A stretch of DNA of 64,000 nucleotides from contig NZ_CP092968.1 of the NCBI RefSeq assembly GCF_027571405.1, positions 930,001 through 994,000 of the forward strand, written 5' to 3'. The position numbers were made by a program, and so were the translations under genes. The DNA is from Methylocystis parvus OBBP. GTDB taxonomy: Bacteria > Pseudomonadota > Alphaproteobacteria > Rhizobiales > Beijerinckiaceae. Under the pieces are notes generated by a model. That model did not search any database. It saw nothing but the letters and a program-made list of their open reading frames with translations, and was not told the DNA's origin. This document shows positions 1 to 11,044 of this stretch, in pieces. Position 1 is the stretch's first letter. Every line of letters begins with the position of its first letter.

Positions 1-598
1 CTGCGCGCCATTCCGCCCAGGCGGGAAGCGTCTTTACCGTTTCCATGTATCTGCGCGACGGCTCGGAAACGGGGATCATATAATTGTCCAGTCGCTGGAC
101 GACCGGCGCAAACATCGCGTCTGCGGCGCTGAACGCCCCGAAAAGAAACGGCCCTCCATAGGAGGACAGCGCGTCTCGCCACGCCGCGTCGATGCGTTCC
201 GCGTCCGCGAGCGCCCCGTCGGATATCGGAACGGGCCGCGCCGCGCGGCCGAAATTCATGCTGCATTCGTTACGAAGCGCCGAAAAACCGGCGTGCATCT
301 CGCAAGCGAGCGCCCGCGCATGGGCGCGCGCGGCAGGATCGCGCGGCCAGATCGCCCGGTCGGGAAAAAGGTCGGCGACGTGTTCGATGATTGCGAGCGA
401 TTCCCAAACCGTCAGCGCGCCGTCTTTCAGAATGGGAGCCTTGCCCGCGGGCGAATGCGCCAAAAGGGCCGGTTTCGACTCCGCGCGATAAAGCGGAACG
501 AGGATCTCCTCGAACGGAACCTCGAAAACCTTCATCAATATCCAGGGCCGCATCGACCAGGATGAATAGCGCTTATTGCCGATGACGAGCTTCAGCAC
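1..598 (-). CDS. Glutathione S-transferase family protein (C-terminus beyond the window edge)
   Basis: About 199 codons are present and the frame is still open at base 1. The N-terminus (LKLVIGNKRYSSWSMRPW) and the ESLAIIEHVADLFP segment fit the thioredoxin-like GST domain that binds glutathione; the all-alpha domain follows. The chosen start is GTG at 598, because GAGGA lies six bases upstream; an in-frame ATG at 613 has no visible ribosome site. GSTs conjugate or reduce electrophiles in the cytosol; the substrate cannot be told. It lies downstream of hppA on the same strand but beyond a strong terminator. Confidence 0.85.
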   Translation of the reverse strand, partial: MLKLVIGNKRYSSWSMRPWILMKVFEVPFEEILVPLYRAESKPALLAHSPAGKAPILKDGALTVWESLAIIEHVADLFPDRAIWPRDPAARAHARALACEMHAGFSALRNECSMNFGRAARPVPISDGALADAERIDAAWRDALSSYGGPFLFGAFSAADAMFAPVVQRLDNYMIPVSEPSRRYMETVKTLPAWAEWRA

Positions 599-615
599 GT
601 TTGATCCTCGCATGC

Positions 616-643
616 AAAAAAGGGCGGGGTTTCCCCCGCCCTT
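616..643 (-). terminator. Rho-independent terminator of hppA
   Basis: On the minus strand a perfect 10-bp stem (620-629 with 634-643, arm AAGGGCGGGG) with a four-base loop runs straight into a T tract. It lies about 25 bases beyond the hppA stop codon and separates hppA from the GST gene. Confidence 0.85.
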
Positions 644-666
644 CTATCTCATCCCCGCCGGAGAGA

Positions 667-2859
<2,193 letters not shown>

Positions 2860-2932
2860 GGGGTTCGCCTTTTCGTTCTGCGACCGGTGGACGGCCGAAC
2901 GGGTCGCGCCACAAGGGGCTGTCGCGCAACGG

Positions 2933-2971
2933 AAAAAAGGAAGCGCGCCCCGGTCTCGAATCGGGCCGGGG
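2933..2971 (-). terminator. Possible terminator or leader hairpin between thiL and hppA
   Basis: On the minus strand CCCCGG (2966-2971) can pair with CCGGGG (2948-2953) across a 12-base loop; a T run follows at 2938-2933 after a nine-base spacer. It could end the thiL transcript or sit in the hppA leader. The long spacer makes it a weak terminator. Confidence 0.3.
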
Positions 2972-3126
2972 GCACAAGAATTTTCCTCTGACTTTCTGCC
3001 AGAAACAGGGCCCTCGGGCAATCCGCGCTCGGGCGTGGCCACAGCGCAAACCTGGCGCCAGCCAAGCGGGGGAAGGGCTTTGGCGATGGCGCCAGACTGG
3101 AAAGCGGACCCCAGGGGCGGCGACGG

Positions 3127-4077
3127 TCAGAAATGGCTGAAGGACGGCTTCGCGAAAGCGATAGGCTCGCCGTCGGGGCCAAGGAATATTGGCGGACCTG
3201 CGACTGACGCAATCTCGCCGATGCGGACGACGTCCAGGGGGCGCGCGGCCCAGGCCGACGCCGTGCAGAGAATTTCATAATCGTCGCCGCCCGTCAGCGC
3301 GCTTTCGAAAAGCTCCGGCGAGAGCGCGATCAACTCGCTGGCGGCGTCGGAGAGCGGAATGCTGGTCGCCTCCACGACAGCGCCGACCCCCGAGGCGCGG
3401 CAGAGCTTGGCGAGATCGCCGGCGAGTCCGTCCGAAACATCCATGGCGGCGTTGGCGTGGGCGCGCAACATCGGCGCGAGGTCGAGACGCGGGCGCGGCA
3501 GCAGATAGCGGTCGAGAAGATGCGCGCGGGAAGCCGGCGAGAGCCGCGCCGCCAAGGACGGGTCGCGGCGCAAGGCGAGGCCAAGCGCCGCGTCGCCAAT
3601 GGTTCCCGAGACGTAGATCGCGTCCCCCGGCCGGGCGCCCGTGCGCGGCACGAAGCGCGGCGTCCGCCCCAGCGCGGCGATTGAAATGGTCAGCGGCCCC
3701 GGCGTGGCCGTCGTATCGCCGCCGATGAGCGGCGCGGCATAGACCTGTGCGTCCTCGGAGAGGCCTGAGGCGAAAGCCCTCAGCCAGTCATTGGTCCAAT
3801 CCGCCGGCAATGCGAGCGAGAGGAGGAAGCCGATGGGCGTCGCGCCTTTGGCGGCGAGGTCGGAGAGATTGACCCGCAACGCCTTCTTCGCGATGAGCGC
3901 CGGAGAATCATCAGCGAAAAAATGCACGCCCGCGACAAGCATGTCGACCGTCGCGACGGTGGGCTCTTTCGACGCCTCGATCAGCGCCGCGTCGTCCTTC
4001 AGCCCCAAAGCCGCCGGTCCGGCGATGGGCGCGAAGATGCGGGCGATGAGTTCCTCTTCGGTGTAGCGCTTGGGCAT
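3127..4077 (-). CDS. thiL: Thiamine-monophosphate kinase
   Basis: 316 aa, normal for ThiL, which phosphorylates thiamine phosphate to the active cofactor thiamine diphosphate using ATP. Family marks are present: LKDDAALI near residue 27, TVDMLVAGVHF, the LRVNLSDLAAKGATP helix, MDVSDGLAGDLAKL for Mg-nucleotide binding and GGDDYEILCTA near the C-terminus. The ATG start is followed at once by a typical PKRYTEEELI N-terminus. It follows nusB by 60 bases, the usual alphaproteobacterial ribH-nusB-thiL order, so it is probably cotranscribed. Confidence 0.96.
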   Translation of the reverse strand: MPKRYTEEELIARIFAPIAGPAALGLKDDAALIEASKEPTVATVDMLVAGVHFFADDSPALIAKKALRVNLSDLAAKGATPIGFLLSLALPADWTNDWLRAFASGLSEDAQVYAAPLIGGDTTATPGPLTISIAALGRTPRFVPRTGARPGDAIYVSGTIGDAALGLALRRDPSLAARLSPASRAHLLDRYLLPRPRLDLAPMLRAHANAAMDVSDGLAGDLAKLCRASGVGAVVEATSIPLSDAASELIALSPELFESALTGGDDYEILCTASAWAARPLDVVRIGEIASVAGPPIFLGPDGEPIAFAKPSFSHF

Positions 4078-4137
4078 CGCCGCCTCCCCGGCCCGCCTTC
4101 ATCAACGGAACGGCTTACGAGCAAGTGAAAGGCGGGG

Positions 4138-4593
4138 CTATCCCCCCATCTCGCCCGCACGCTCCTCGCGCGCGATCTTGTCGAGCACGGCGTTCACCAT
4201 GCCCGACTCCGTCGGCCCGAAAAAGGCGCCGGCGACGTCGACATATTCCTTGATCACGGCGCGGGCAGGCACGTCCTTGCGGGCGCGAAGCTCGTAGGTC
4301 CCCGCGCGCAGCGACGCGCGCATGACCGCCTCGACGCGCGCGAGCGGCCAGCCGCCCGAGAGCACGCGGTCGATCTGCCGGTCGATCGCCACCTGATCGG
4401 TGAGCACGCCTTGCAGCACGTCGCGGAAAAAGGTCAGTTCCGCGGGCTTGTATTGCACGCCCTCGATCTCGCGGCCGATCCAATGGGACTCGAATTCGGC
4501 GAAGATCTCGTTGAGGCCTTTGCCCGCGACCTCCATCTGGTAAAGCGCCTGCACGACGGCGAGGCGCGCGGCGGAGCGCTGATCGAGGCTCAT
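4138..4593 (-). CDS. nusB: Transcription antitermination factor NusB
   Basis: 151 aa all-helical protein. NusB binds boxA RNA with NusE (S10) in antitermination of rRNA operons. SAARLAVVQALYQMEVAGKG at the N-terminus and LRAGTYELRARKDVPARAVIKEYVDVA in the C-terminal half are typical. Its ATG overlaps the ribH stop (ATGA, 4590-4593), suggesting translational coupling. Confidence 0.97.
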   Translation of the reverse strand: MSLDQRSAARLAVVQALYQMEVAGKGLNEIFAEFESHWIGREIEGVQYKPAELTFFRDVLQGVLTDQVAIDRQIDRVLSGGWPLARVEAVMRASLRAGTYELRARKDVPARAVIKEYVDVAGAFFGPTESGMVNAVLDKIAREERAGEMGG

Positions 4594-5072
4594 GTGAGGC
4601 TCCGCTTCAGGCGAATAAGGGCGAGCGCGGCGAGCGCGGCGTCGGCGCCCTTGTCGCCCTGTTTGGGATCGGCGCGCGCAATCGCCTGTTCATCATTCTC
4701 CACAGTCAGGATTCCGTTGCCGAGGGGTAGCCGCTGCGAGACCGACAGATCGGTCAGCGCGCGCGAGCTTTCATTGGCGACGATCTCGAAATGATAGGTC
4801 TCGCCGCGAATGACGCAGCCGAGCGCGACGAGGCCGTCATAAGGCGCGCCCGCTTTTTCGGCCGCGTCGAGCGCGATGGCGGCGGCGGCCGCGATCTCCA
4901 GCGCGCCGGGAACCTCGATCACGGTCGCATTCGCGCCGAGCCGCTCGATCGCCGCCAGCGCGCCTTCCTTCAGTTTGCCGACAATGTCGGCGTTGAACCT
5001 GGCCGCGACGACGAGTATCCGCGCGCCGGGAACCGGCGTCGCATCAATGTCGTCCGGTGCAAAACCTGCCAT
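4590..5072 (-). CDS. ribH: 6,7-dimethyl-8-ribityllumazine synthase
   Basis: 160 aa. It condenses 5-amino-6-ribitylaminouracil with 3,4-dihydroxybutanone phosphate, the penultimate step of riboflavin synthesis, usually as a 60-mer or pentamer. AARFNADIV, VIEVPGALEI, GCVIRGETYHFEIV (with the catalytic His) and GNGILTVEND are present. The start is the ATG before AGFAPDD, with GGAG a suitable distance upstream; the longer frame reads into repeat DNA. The 306-base gap to ribE carries three palindromic repeats. It is coupled to nusB by a four-base overlap. Confidence 0.96.
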   Translation of the reverse strand: MAGFAPDDIDATPVPGARILVVAARFNADIVGKLKEGALAAIERLGANATVIEVPGALEIAAAAAIALDAAEKAGAPYDGLVALGCVIRGETYHFEIVANESSRALTDLSVSQRLPLGNGILTVENDEQAIARADPKQGDKGADAALAALALIRLKRSLT

Positions 5073-5090
5073 AAGCCGTAACTCCGAAAG

Positions 5091-5206
5091 CCCCCTCCCC
5101 GACCCTCCCCCAGCTACGCGGGAGAGGAAGCGGATCGCGGCCTTCATCGACAACGCCGATCATGAGCGTCCCCTCTCCCGCTTGCGGGGGAGGGACAGGG
5201 AGGGGC
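5091..5206. repeat. Inverted pair of CCCTCTCCCGC-type repeats (family 2) upstream of ribH
   Basis: Two GC-rich arms, 5091-5128 and 5170-5206, carry the CCCTCTCCC ... GGGAGAGG core seen elsewhere in the window (6039, 22084, 34407, 34518, 53213, 53725). They are in opposite orientation around a short spacer, as in BIME-type elements. They lie in the 5' leader of ribH, just before its ribosome-binding site. Confidence 0.7.
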
Positions 5207-5293
5207 CGCTCCGAGGGGATTTTGAATTCGACGCGACTTATGTCACAGCGACGGCGGCTTGTCAGCCCGCGGGCGGCTACTTCTCAGGGCGAG

Positions 5294-5366
5294 CGGGTGA
5301 AGGACTTCCTCATCCTGAGGAGCCGCCACAGGCGGCGTCTCGAAGGACGAGGAAGTCCTTCACCCG
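5294..5366. repeat. 73-bp palindrome, extended family 1 repeat, between ribE and ribH
   Basis: The outer 18-base arms (CGGGTGAAGGACTTCCTC and its reverse complement) match perfectly. Inside is the family 1 core (CATCCTGAGGAGC ... GCGTCTCGAAGGAC) with a CCGCC/GGCGG hairpin at the tip. It ends 12 bases from the ribE stop. It could act as a processing or attenuation hairpin within the riboflavin transcript. Confidence 0.85.
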
Positions 5367-5378
5367 ATTTACCCTGAG

Positions 5379-6014
5379 CTATTTCTCGCTCAGCCTCGCC
5401 GCATAACGCGCCATCATATCCACCTCGATATTGAGCGCATCCCCTACCCCGCAAGCGCCGAAGGTCGTCACCGCCAGCGTATGTGGAATCAGCAGGATCG
5501 AGAAGCGGTCGCCCTCGACCTCATTCACCGTCAGCGACGCGCCGTCCAGAGCGACGGAGCCTTTCTGCGCGATGAAGCGCGAGAGCTCGCGCGGCGCCTC
5601 GATCCAGAAGCGCGCCATGCTTGTTTCTTTTGACGGGCGCCCGTCGGGCGCCCTTTCGCAGATGTCTTCCCGCGACACAATCCGCGCCACGCCGTCGACA
5701 TGGCCGGTGACGATATGGCCGCCGAGTTCGTCGCCGATCTTCAGCGCGCGTTCGAGATTGACGCGCGTTCCCGGCTTCCATGTTTCAACAGTCGTCTTCG
5801 CCAGCGTCTCGGCGGCGGCGTCGACGTCGAAGACCGTGCGCCCGCCTTCGCGCGCGACGGCGACCACGGTAAGGCAGACGCCGGCATGGGCGATGGAGGC
5901 GCCAAGAGCGACGCCGTCGGCGTCATAGGCGCAGACGATGCGCAGACGCTTCAGATCGCCGCGCGGCTCGACGGAGAGAACCTCGCCAATGTCGGTGACG
6001 ATGCCGGTGAACAT
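5379..6014 (-). CDS. ribE: Riboflavin synthase, alpha chain
   Basis: 211 aa. It dismutates two 6,7-dimethyl-8-ribityllumazine molecules to riboflavin. Two lumazine-binding repeats are visible: MFTGIVTDIGEV with GVCLTV in the first half, and GHIVTGHVDGVARI with GASLTVNEVE in the second. A short insertion (about residues 110-130) separates GVARI from ARFWIEAP. The start is the canonical MFTGIV with GGAGAGGGG upstream; a longer frame reads into repeat DNA and is rejected. It lies between ribD and ribH in pathway order. Confidence 0.96.
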   Translation of the reverse strand: MFTGIVTDIGEVLSVEPRGDLKRLRIVCAYDADGVALGASIAHAGVCLTVVAVAREGGRTVFDVDAAAETLAKTTVETWKPGTRVNLERALKIGDELGGHIVTGHVDGVARIVSREDICERAPDGRPSKETSMARFWIEAPRELSRFIAQKGSVALDGASLTVNEVEGDRFSILLIPHTLAVTTFGACGVGDALNIEVDMMARYAARLSEK

Positions 6015-6038
6015 GATCCCCTCTCCGCGTCGCGTGTC

Positions 6039-6064
6039 CCCTCTCCCCGCGCGCGGGGAGAGGG
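6039..6064. repeat. Family 2 hairpin in the ribD-ribE gap
   Basis: A perfect 12-bp stem (arm CCCTCTCCCCGC) with a two-base loop fills half of the 55-base gap. A partial CCCTCTCC arm sits at 6018-6025. It is just upstream of the ribE ribosome-binding site. Confidence 0.75.
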
Positions 6065-6069
6065 AGCTA

Positions 6070-7200
6070 TTAATCCATCCGCGCATAGCGCGTCATCTGA
6101 TCGACGCCGAGCATGCGGCTTTCGATCATGCGATAGCGCGAGAGATTTTCCAGCGCCTTGCGTGCGACCGGAGTCAGCGCCGGACGGCCGGGGCGACCGA
6201 GCGGCTTCACGCCCTTGTGAATGATGACGTCGTCGGCGAGGCCCGCCGCAAGCAGGCTCTCCGCCACGCGCGGTCCACCCTCGCTGAAGACGCGCGTCAC
6301 GCCGCGATCCGCCAGCAGCCGCAGCGCCGCCAGCAAATCGAGACGGCCGTCGATCGTCGGAACGCGAACGACTTCGGCGCCCGTCAGCTCCGCAAAAGAA
6401 TGCGCGCTTACGTCCGGAACGTCCGGACCGATCAAGACGAGCAGCGGCGTCTCGCGCGCGGTGAAGGCGAGACGCGAACGCGGCGAGAGCGTGAGGTTCC
6501 GGTCGAGCACGACGCGAAGCCGTTTGGCGCCGTCCAGCCCAGGCAGGCGCACGGTCATCAGCGGATCGTCCTCGCGCGCCGTGCCGGAGCCGACCATGAT
6601 CGCGTCGTGCAGCGAACGCTGCACATGGGTATAGGCGTCGGCGATGGGGCCGGTGATGCGCAGACGCGGATCGTGCGCGTCGCCCGCCGCGTAACCGTCC
6701 GCGGTCTGCGCGAGTTTCAGCGTCACCATCGGCCGGTGCTTGGTGACGCGCAGGATATGGCCGAGATGATCGCAGCGCGCCGCCGCCGCTTCGGGGCCGA
6801 CGACCACCTCGACCCCCGCATCGCGCAAAAGCGCATGTCCCCTGCCCGCGACGCGCGGGTCGGGATCTTCCATCGCAGTGACGACTCGCGTCACGCCGGC
6901 GGCGATAATGGCGTCGACGCAAGGCGGAGTGGCGCCGTGATGCGAACAGGGCTCGAGCGTGACGTAGAGCGTCGCGCCGCGCGCCGCTTCTCCCGCCGCC
7001 GCAAGCGCGATGGCCTCCGCATGCGGGCGCCCGCCCTCGGCCGTATATCCGCGCGCGACGATGACGCCGTCCTTCACCACGAGCGCGCCGACGGCCGGAT
7101 TGGGAGCCGTGCGGCCCATATTGCGCCGGCCGAGCGCCAGCGCCGCCGCCATATAGGCGCCGTCGGTCGCGGCGAGGGACATGGTTTCGTGGCGGCTCAT
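6070..7200 (-). CDS. ribD: Bifunctional riboflavin-specific deaminase / 5-amino-6-(5-phosphoribosylamino)uracil reductase
   Basis: 376 aa, two domains. The N-terminal deaminase (about 1-150) has the zinc site PHAEAIAL and LEPCSHHGATPPC; the C-terminal NADPH-dependent reductase (about 155-370) has MVTLKLAQTADGY, VGSGTAREDDP and FSEGGPRVAESLL. Together they perform two middle steps of riboflavin synthesis. The ATG at 7200 is 17 bases beyond the nrdR stop, so the two are probably cotranscribed. Confidence 0.96.
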   Translation of the reverse strand: MSRHETMSLAATDGAYMAAALALGRRNMGRTAPNPAVGALVVKDGVIVARGYTAEGGRPHAEAIALAAAGEAARGATLYVTLEPCSHHGATPPCVDAIIAAGVTRVVTAMEDPDPRVAGRGHALLRDAGVEVVVGPEAAAARCDHLGHILRVTKHRPMVTLKLAQTADGYAAGDAHDPRLRITGPIADAYTHVQRSLHDAIMVGSGTAREDDPLMTVRLPGLDGAKRLRVVLDRNLTLSPRSRLAFTARETPLLVLIGPDVPDVSAHSFAELTGAEVVRVPTIDGRLDLLAALRLLADRGVTRVFSEGGPRVAESLLAAGLADDVIIHKGVKPLGRPGRPALTPVARKALENLSRYRMIESRMLGVDQMTRYARMD

Positions 7201-7201
7201 T

Positions 7202-7235
7202 TAATCGTCGGCGTCTTCTAATCGTCGGCGTCTTC
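7202..7235. repeat. 17-bp tandem duplication over the nrdR stop codon
   Basis: The unit TAATCGTCGGCGTCTTC occurs twice back to back. The copy at 7219-7235 encodes the end of NrdR with its TAG; the other fills the nrdR-ribD gap. Because 17 is not a multiple of three, the extra copy is out of frame. Confidence 0.9.
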
Positions 7236-7697
7236 GGCGAATTCGCCGCCGCTTTCCAGTTCGTCGATGATGGCGTTGAAATCGCGCGCTTCACGGAAGT
7301 CGCGATAGACGGAAGCGAAACGGACATAGGCCACCGCGTCCAGCGAACGCAAGCCCTCAATGACGAGTTCGCCGATGCGTTGGCTTTCGACCTCCAGCTC
7401 GCCCAGGCTTTCGAGCTGGCGAACGATGCCCGAAATCATGCGCTCGACCCTTTCAGGCTCGACCGGGCGCTTGCGCAGCGCGATCTCCACGGAGCGCGTG
7501 AGCTTGTCGCGATCGAAAGGCGCGCGCTTGCCGGATTTCTTGACGACGATGACCTCGCGCAGTTGCACGCGCTCGAAGGTCGTGAAGCGGCCGCCGCAGG
7601 TCGGGCAGACGCGCCGGCGCCGGATGCAGGCCGAATCCTCGGCGGGACGCGAATCCTTCACCTGCGTGTCGAAGGAGCCACAATAGGGACAGCGCAT
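7218..7697 (-). CDS. nrdR: Transcriptional repressor NrdR
   Basis: 159 aa. NrdR represses ribonucleotide reductase genes in response to (d)ATP. The N-terminal zinc ribbon ([17 protein letters not shown] ... [16 protein letters not shown]) is followed by an ATP-cone ([16 protein letters not shown] to about residue 140) and an Asp/Glu-rich tail. It lies between glyA and ribD, its usual place in Hyphomicrobiales. No NrdR boxes were seen here, as expected since its targets are elsewhere. Confidence 0.97.
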   Translation of the reverse strand: MRCPYCGSFDTQVKDSRPAEDSACIRRRRVCPTCGGRFTTFERVQLREVIVVKKSGKRAPFDRDKLTRSVEIALRKRPVEPERVERMISGIVRQLESLGELEVESQRIGELVIEGLRSLDAVAYVRFASVYRDFREARDFNAIIDELESGGEFAEDADD

Positions 7698-7699
7698 TT

Positions 7700-7775
7700 A
7701 TTCGCCCTTTGGGCGAATGGCGAATAGCGAGCGGCGAACAGTTTTCACCATTCGCTACTCGCTAATCTCTATTCG
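7700..7775. repeat. GCGAATAGCGAG repeat hairpins between glyA and nrdR
   Basis: A perfect 8-bp palindrome (ATTCGCCC/GGGCGAAT, 7700-7718) is followed by several direct and inverted copies of GCGAATAGCGAG-like units up to 7775. They fill the whole gap between the glyA stop and the nrdR start, where they could form a terminator or processing structure. Confidence 0.7.
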
Positions 7776-7778
7776 CTT

Positions 7779-9056
7779 TTATGAATAGATCGGGAACTTC
7801 GCGGTCAGCGCGTGGACCTTCTCCTTCACCGCCGCTTCCGTGCCCGCATTGGCCTCTTCGCCCTTCGACGACAGGCCGTCCAGCACTTCGACGATCAGGC
7901 CGCCGACTTCCTTGAACTCGCCCACGCCGAAGCCGCGCGAGGTCGCCGCCGGCGTGCCGAGACGGACGCCGGAGGTGACGAAGGGCTTCTCCGGGTCGAA
8001 GGGGATGCCGTTCTTGTTGCAGGTGATGTGGGCGCGGCCGAGCGCGGCTTCCGCCGCCTTGCCGGTGATCTTCTTGGGACGCAGATCGACCAGCATCAGA
8101 TGGTTCTCGGTGCCGCCGGAGACGATGGCGAGGCCGGCGTCGACCAGCGTCTGCGCCAGCGTCTGCGCATTGTCCTTCACGCGCTGCTGATAGGCCTTGA
8201 ACTCGGGCGTCAGCGCCTCGCCGAAGGCGACGGCCTTGGCGGCGATGACATGCATCAGCGGGCCGCCCTGCAGGCCCGGGAACACCGCCGAATTGATCTT
8301 CTTGGCGATGTCTTCGTCATTGGTCAGCACCATGCCGCCGCGCGGGCCGCGAAGCGTCTTGTGCGTCGTGGTGGTGACGATATGGGCGTGCGGGAACGGC
8401 GAGGGATGCAGGCCCGCGGCGACGAGGCCGGCGAAGTGAGCCATGTCCACCATGAAATAGGCGCCGACTTCATCGGCGATCTTGCGGAAGGCCTCGAAGT
8501 CCCAGATGCGCGAATAGCCCGAGCCGCCGGCGATGATGATCTTCGGCTTGTGCTCGCGGGCGAGCGCGGCGACCTGATCCATGTCGATGCGCTGATCGTC
8601 CTTGCGGACGGTGTAGGGAACCGGCTTGAACCACTTGCCCGAGAGGTTGACGGGCGAGCCGTGGGTCAGATGGCCGCCGGCCGCGAGGTCGAGGCCCATG
8701 AAGACGTCGCCCGGCTGCGCGAGCGCCAGGAAGACGGACTGGTTGGCCTGCGAGCCGGAATTCGGCTGCACATTGGCGAAGCCGCAGCCGAAAAGCTTCT
8801 TGGCGCGGTCGATCGCGAGATTCTCGGCGATGTCGACATACTGGCAGCCGCCATAATAGCGCTTGCCCGGATAGCCCTCGGCATATTTGTTGGTGAGAAC
8901 CGAGCCCTGAGCCTCCATCACCGCCTTGGAAACAATGTTCTCCGACGCGATCAGCTCGATCTCGTGCTTCTGGCGGCCGAGCTCGAGTTCGATCGCCTTG
9001 GCGAGCTCCGGATCGGACTGCGCAAGGGAGGTGGTGAAGAAACCGGACTGGCTCAT
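7779..9056 (-). CDS. glyA: Serine hydroxymethyltransferase
   Basis: 425 aa PLP enzyme that interconverts serine and glycine with transfer of a one-carbon unit to tetrahydrofolate; in methylotrophs it also feeds the serine cycle. [10 protein letters not shown] and [15 protein letters not shown] lie in the N-terminal part, and [13 protein letters not shown] precedes [14 protein letters not shown] with the PLP lysine. [14 protein letters not shown] is in the C-terminal domain. The ATG has a plausible ribosome site (GAGGAAATTCC). It heads the glyA-nrdR-rib block. Confidence 0.98.
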   Translation of the reverse strand: MSQSGFFTTSLAQSDPELAKAIELELGRQKHEIELIASENIVSKAVMEAQGSVLTNKYAEGYPGKRYYGGCQYVDIAENLAIDRAKKLFGCGFANVQPNSGSQANQSVFLALAQPGDVFMGLDLAAGGHLTHGSPVNLSGKWFKPVPYTVRKDDQRIDMDQVAALAREHKPKIIIAGGSGYSRIWDFEAFRKIADEVGAYFMVDMAHFAGLVAAGLHPSPFPHAHIVTTTTHKTLRGPRGGMVLTNDEDIAKKINSAVFPGLQGGPLMHVIAAKAVAFGEALTPEFKAYQQRVKDNAQTLAQTLVDAGLAIVSGGTENHLMLVDLRPKKITGKAAEAALGRAHITCNKNGIPFDPEKPFVTSGVRLGTPAATSRGFGVGEFKEVGGLIVEVLDGLSSKGEEANAGTEAAVKEKVHALTAKFPIYS

Positions 9057-9239
9057 GGAATTTCCTCTAGCCTAAGGGCGCGAAAGATAAGCGAAAAAGA
9101 CGGCTTCCCCGGTGCAAGCGGCGAACCCGGCTCTCCATGTCGCGCATTGTTGAGGGGTTCGCCTTATCACGGCGCGGTCGGAACGGAAAGAGTGGCCGAT
9201 TGAAGCGGGAATTTTGCGGCTGGCTGGCCACAGGACGCA

Positions 9240-10103
9240 TCACCCGAACTCCAGCGACGTCACGCCGAAAATCCGGTCGACCGGCAGATCCGGCGCGGGC
9301 CCGCCATACATTCGCACGCAGCCGAAAACCTGCTTGAAGCCGAAGCGCTCCGCCAGAGCCATGGCGGCGACGTTGACGTCGGGCATGTCGATCTGAATCC
9401 GCTCGCTGGCGACGCGCGCCATCAAATCCGAAAGCAGGCGATGCGCGGTCAATGGATCATTGGCGGCGAGCGGGCCGATCTTGTAGCCCGTGAGACAGGG
9501 GCGCGCGACGCCATAGCCCGCGAGTTTCCCCTTCTCGTAAAGCCCGGCGACATGCGCGCCGGGCTGGGCGACCCAGCGCGCCAAAAATTTTTCGCGCGGC
9601 GCGGGGAAGAGCGGGCGGTCATAGACGAGGATGTCGGCAAGGAAGTCGCCGACGTCGCGCATGACGCCCGCATCCGGCGCGCCCGCCGCGACGCCCTGGA
9701 AGCGGATGTGGCGATAGGCCTGCCGGAAGCCGCTTTTCTCGTAATAGGGAATCATGGCGAAGACGCCGTCGAGGCCCACGGCCCCTTCCCTGACGCGCTC
9801 TTTCGAGCGCGCGATGAGATGGCGCCACAGCGCGCCGCCCAATCCGCGATTGCGATATTCCCGGCGCATGATGAACAGCCCCAGAAAGCCGAAGCGCCCG
9901 CCATAGCTGAAGACCGATCCGCCGCCGACGAGCGTCTCGCCCTCGCGCAGCGCGATGAAAGCGTCGGGATCGACGCCATGCGCGATGGAGAGATCGTTGC
10001 GCCCCGGATTCCACCCTTCGCCCGCCGCCCAGGCGCCAAGCTCCGCGATTTCCTCCAAAGTCATGGCGGCGAACGAAACGCCCGGCGGCAATTCCATGAT
10101 CAT
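9240..10103 (-). CDS. GNAT family N-acetyltransferase with C-terminal YitH-like domain
   Basis: 287 aa. The N-terminal GNAT fold holds the acetyl-CoA loop RREYRNRGLGGALW (about residues 80-93). The second half (residues about 150-285: ARPCLTGYKIGPL, MPDVNVAAMALAERFGF) matches the C-terminal domain that accompanies the GNAT fold in YitH-like proteins. The acceptor is unknown. It stands alone, 183 bases downstream of the glyA promoter side and 228 bases from the DJ-1/PfpI gene. Confidence 0.85.
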   Translation of the reverse strand: MIMELPPGVSFAAMTLEEIAELGAWAAGEGWNPGRNDLSIAHGVDPDAFIALREGETLVGGGSVFSYGGRFGFLGLFIMRREYRNRGLGGALWRHLIARSKERVREGAVGLDGVFAMIPYYEKSGFRQAYRHIRFQGVAAGAPDAGVMRDVGDFLADILVYDRPLFPAPREKFLARWVAQPGAHVAGLYEKGKLAGYGVARPCLTGYKIGPLAANDPLTAHRLLSDLMARVASERIQIDMPDVNVAAMALAERFGFKQVFGCVRMYGGPAPDLPVDRIFGVTSLEFG

Positions 10104-10331
10104 GGTCTATCCATCCTTGAAAAGGCGAAAGGGAAGACTGGCGGCGGCAATGTCAATGCAAGATCGAAATGCTTTTTTACGACGGGAACGTAACCCTGAA
10201 AAGGCCGCCATTCCGCATTTCATGCAAGCATCATTCGCTTTGTCGTCGCGCCGCTCCGCAAGTCGCTTGCTGTGCTCCTCGCCGCCCAACGCAGATACCC
10301 GTCCAATTGTCCGAATAAGGCGCGCCTGCCC

Positions 10332-11021
10332 TTAGTCCCTGCCGAACCGCTCGGCGGCGGCCAAAGCGGCTTCCCGCGCCGCCGTCAGTTCGCCCGCCCG
10401 CATGTCGCGCAAATGCTCGACGATCGCCGCGGGCGCCCGCTCCGGCGCGCCCGCGTCGAAGGCCGGATGCGGGTCGTATTCAATCGCGAGCTGCAGCATT
10501 TTCGCGTGTTCCTCGCCCCGCAGCTCGGCGGCGAGCGTCAGGCCGAAATCGAGCCCCGCCGTGGCGCCGCCGCCGGTGATGCGGTTGCGGTCGATGACGA
10601 CGCGCTCCGTTACCGGCTCCGCGCCGAAAAGCGGCAGCAGATCGCGCACCATCCAGTAGCTCGCAGCCTTGTAGCCTTTGAGCAGCCCCGCCGCGCCGAG
10701 GAGGAGCGAACCGGTGCAGACGCTGGTGACATATTTCGCGCGAGCGCCCCGATCGGCGAGGAAATCGAGGATAGTCCCGTCCTGCATGGCCGGGATCGCG
10801 CCCTTGAGGCCGCCCGGAACGAAAAGAATGTCGAGCTCTTTCGGGCAGGCCTCGAAACTGTGGCCGGCCGCATAAGAGACGCCGAGGTCGCTGACGACCG
10901 GCGCGCGGTCTTTCCAGACCAGGAAGACATCGGCGTCGCCGAGGCGGCGCATATAGGTCAGCGGCCCGACAAGATCGATGTCGAACATCATCGGATAGAT
11001 GAGCATGCCGATTCGCAGCAT
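10332..11021 (-). CDS. DJ-1/PfpI family protein (class I glutamine amidotransferase-like)
   Basis: 229 aa. The flavodoxin-like fold has the nucleophile elbow in VTSVCTGSLLLGAAGLL (Cys near residue 104) and an acidic residue early (DIDLVGPL). Relatives include isonitrile hydratases and the amidase part of AraC-like regulators; here there is no DNA-binding domain. The start is the ATG before LRIGM, since the longer frame runs antisense to the YetF gene. The reaction cannot be assigned. Confidence 0.85.
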   Translation of the reverse strand: MLRIGMLIYPMMFDIDLVGPLTYMRRLGDADVFLVWKDRAPVVSDLGVSYAAGHSFEACPKELDILFVPGGLKGAIPAMQDGTILDFLADRGARAKYVTSVCTGSLLLGAAGLLKGYKAASYWMVRDLLPLFGAEPVTERVVIDRNRITGGGATAGLDFGLTLAAELRGEEHAKMLQLAIEYDPHPAFDAGAPERAPAAIVEHLRDMRAGELTAAREAALAAAERFGRD

Positions 11022-11044
11022 GGCGAAGCGCCCCCGGAGATTCT

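Noticed and set aside
5073..5378. An FMN riboswitch in the riboflavin block
   Set aside because: None of the conserved FMN-aptamer segments is seen; the gap holds only palindromic repeats.
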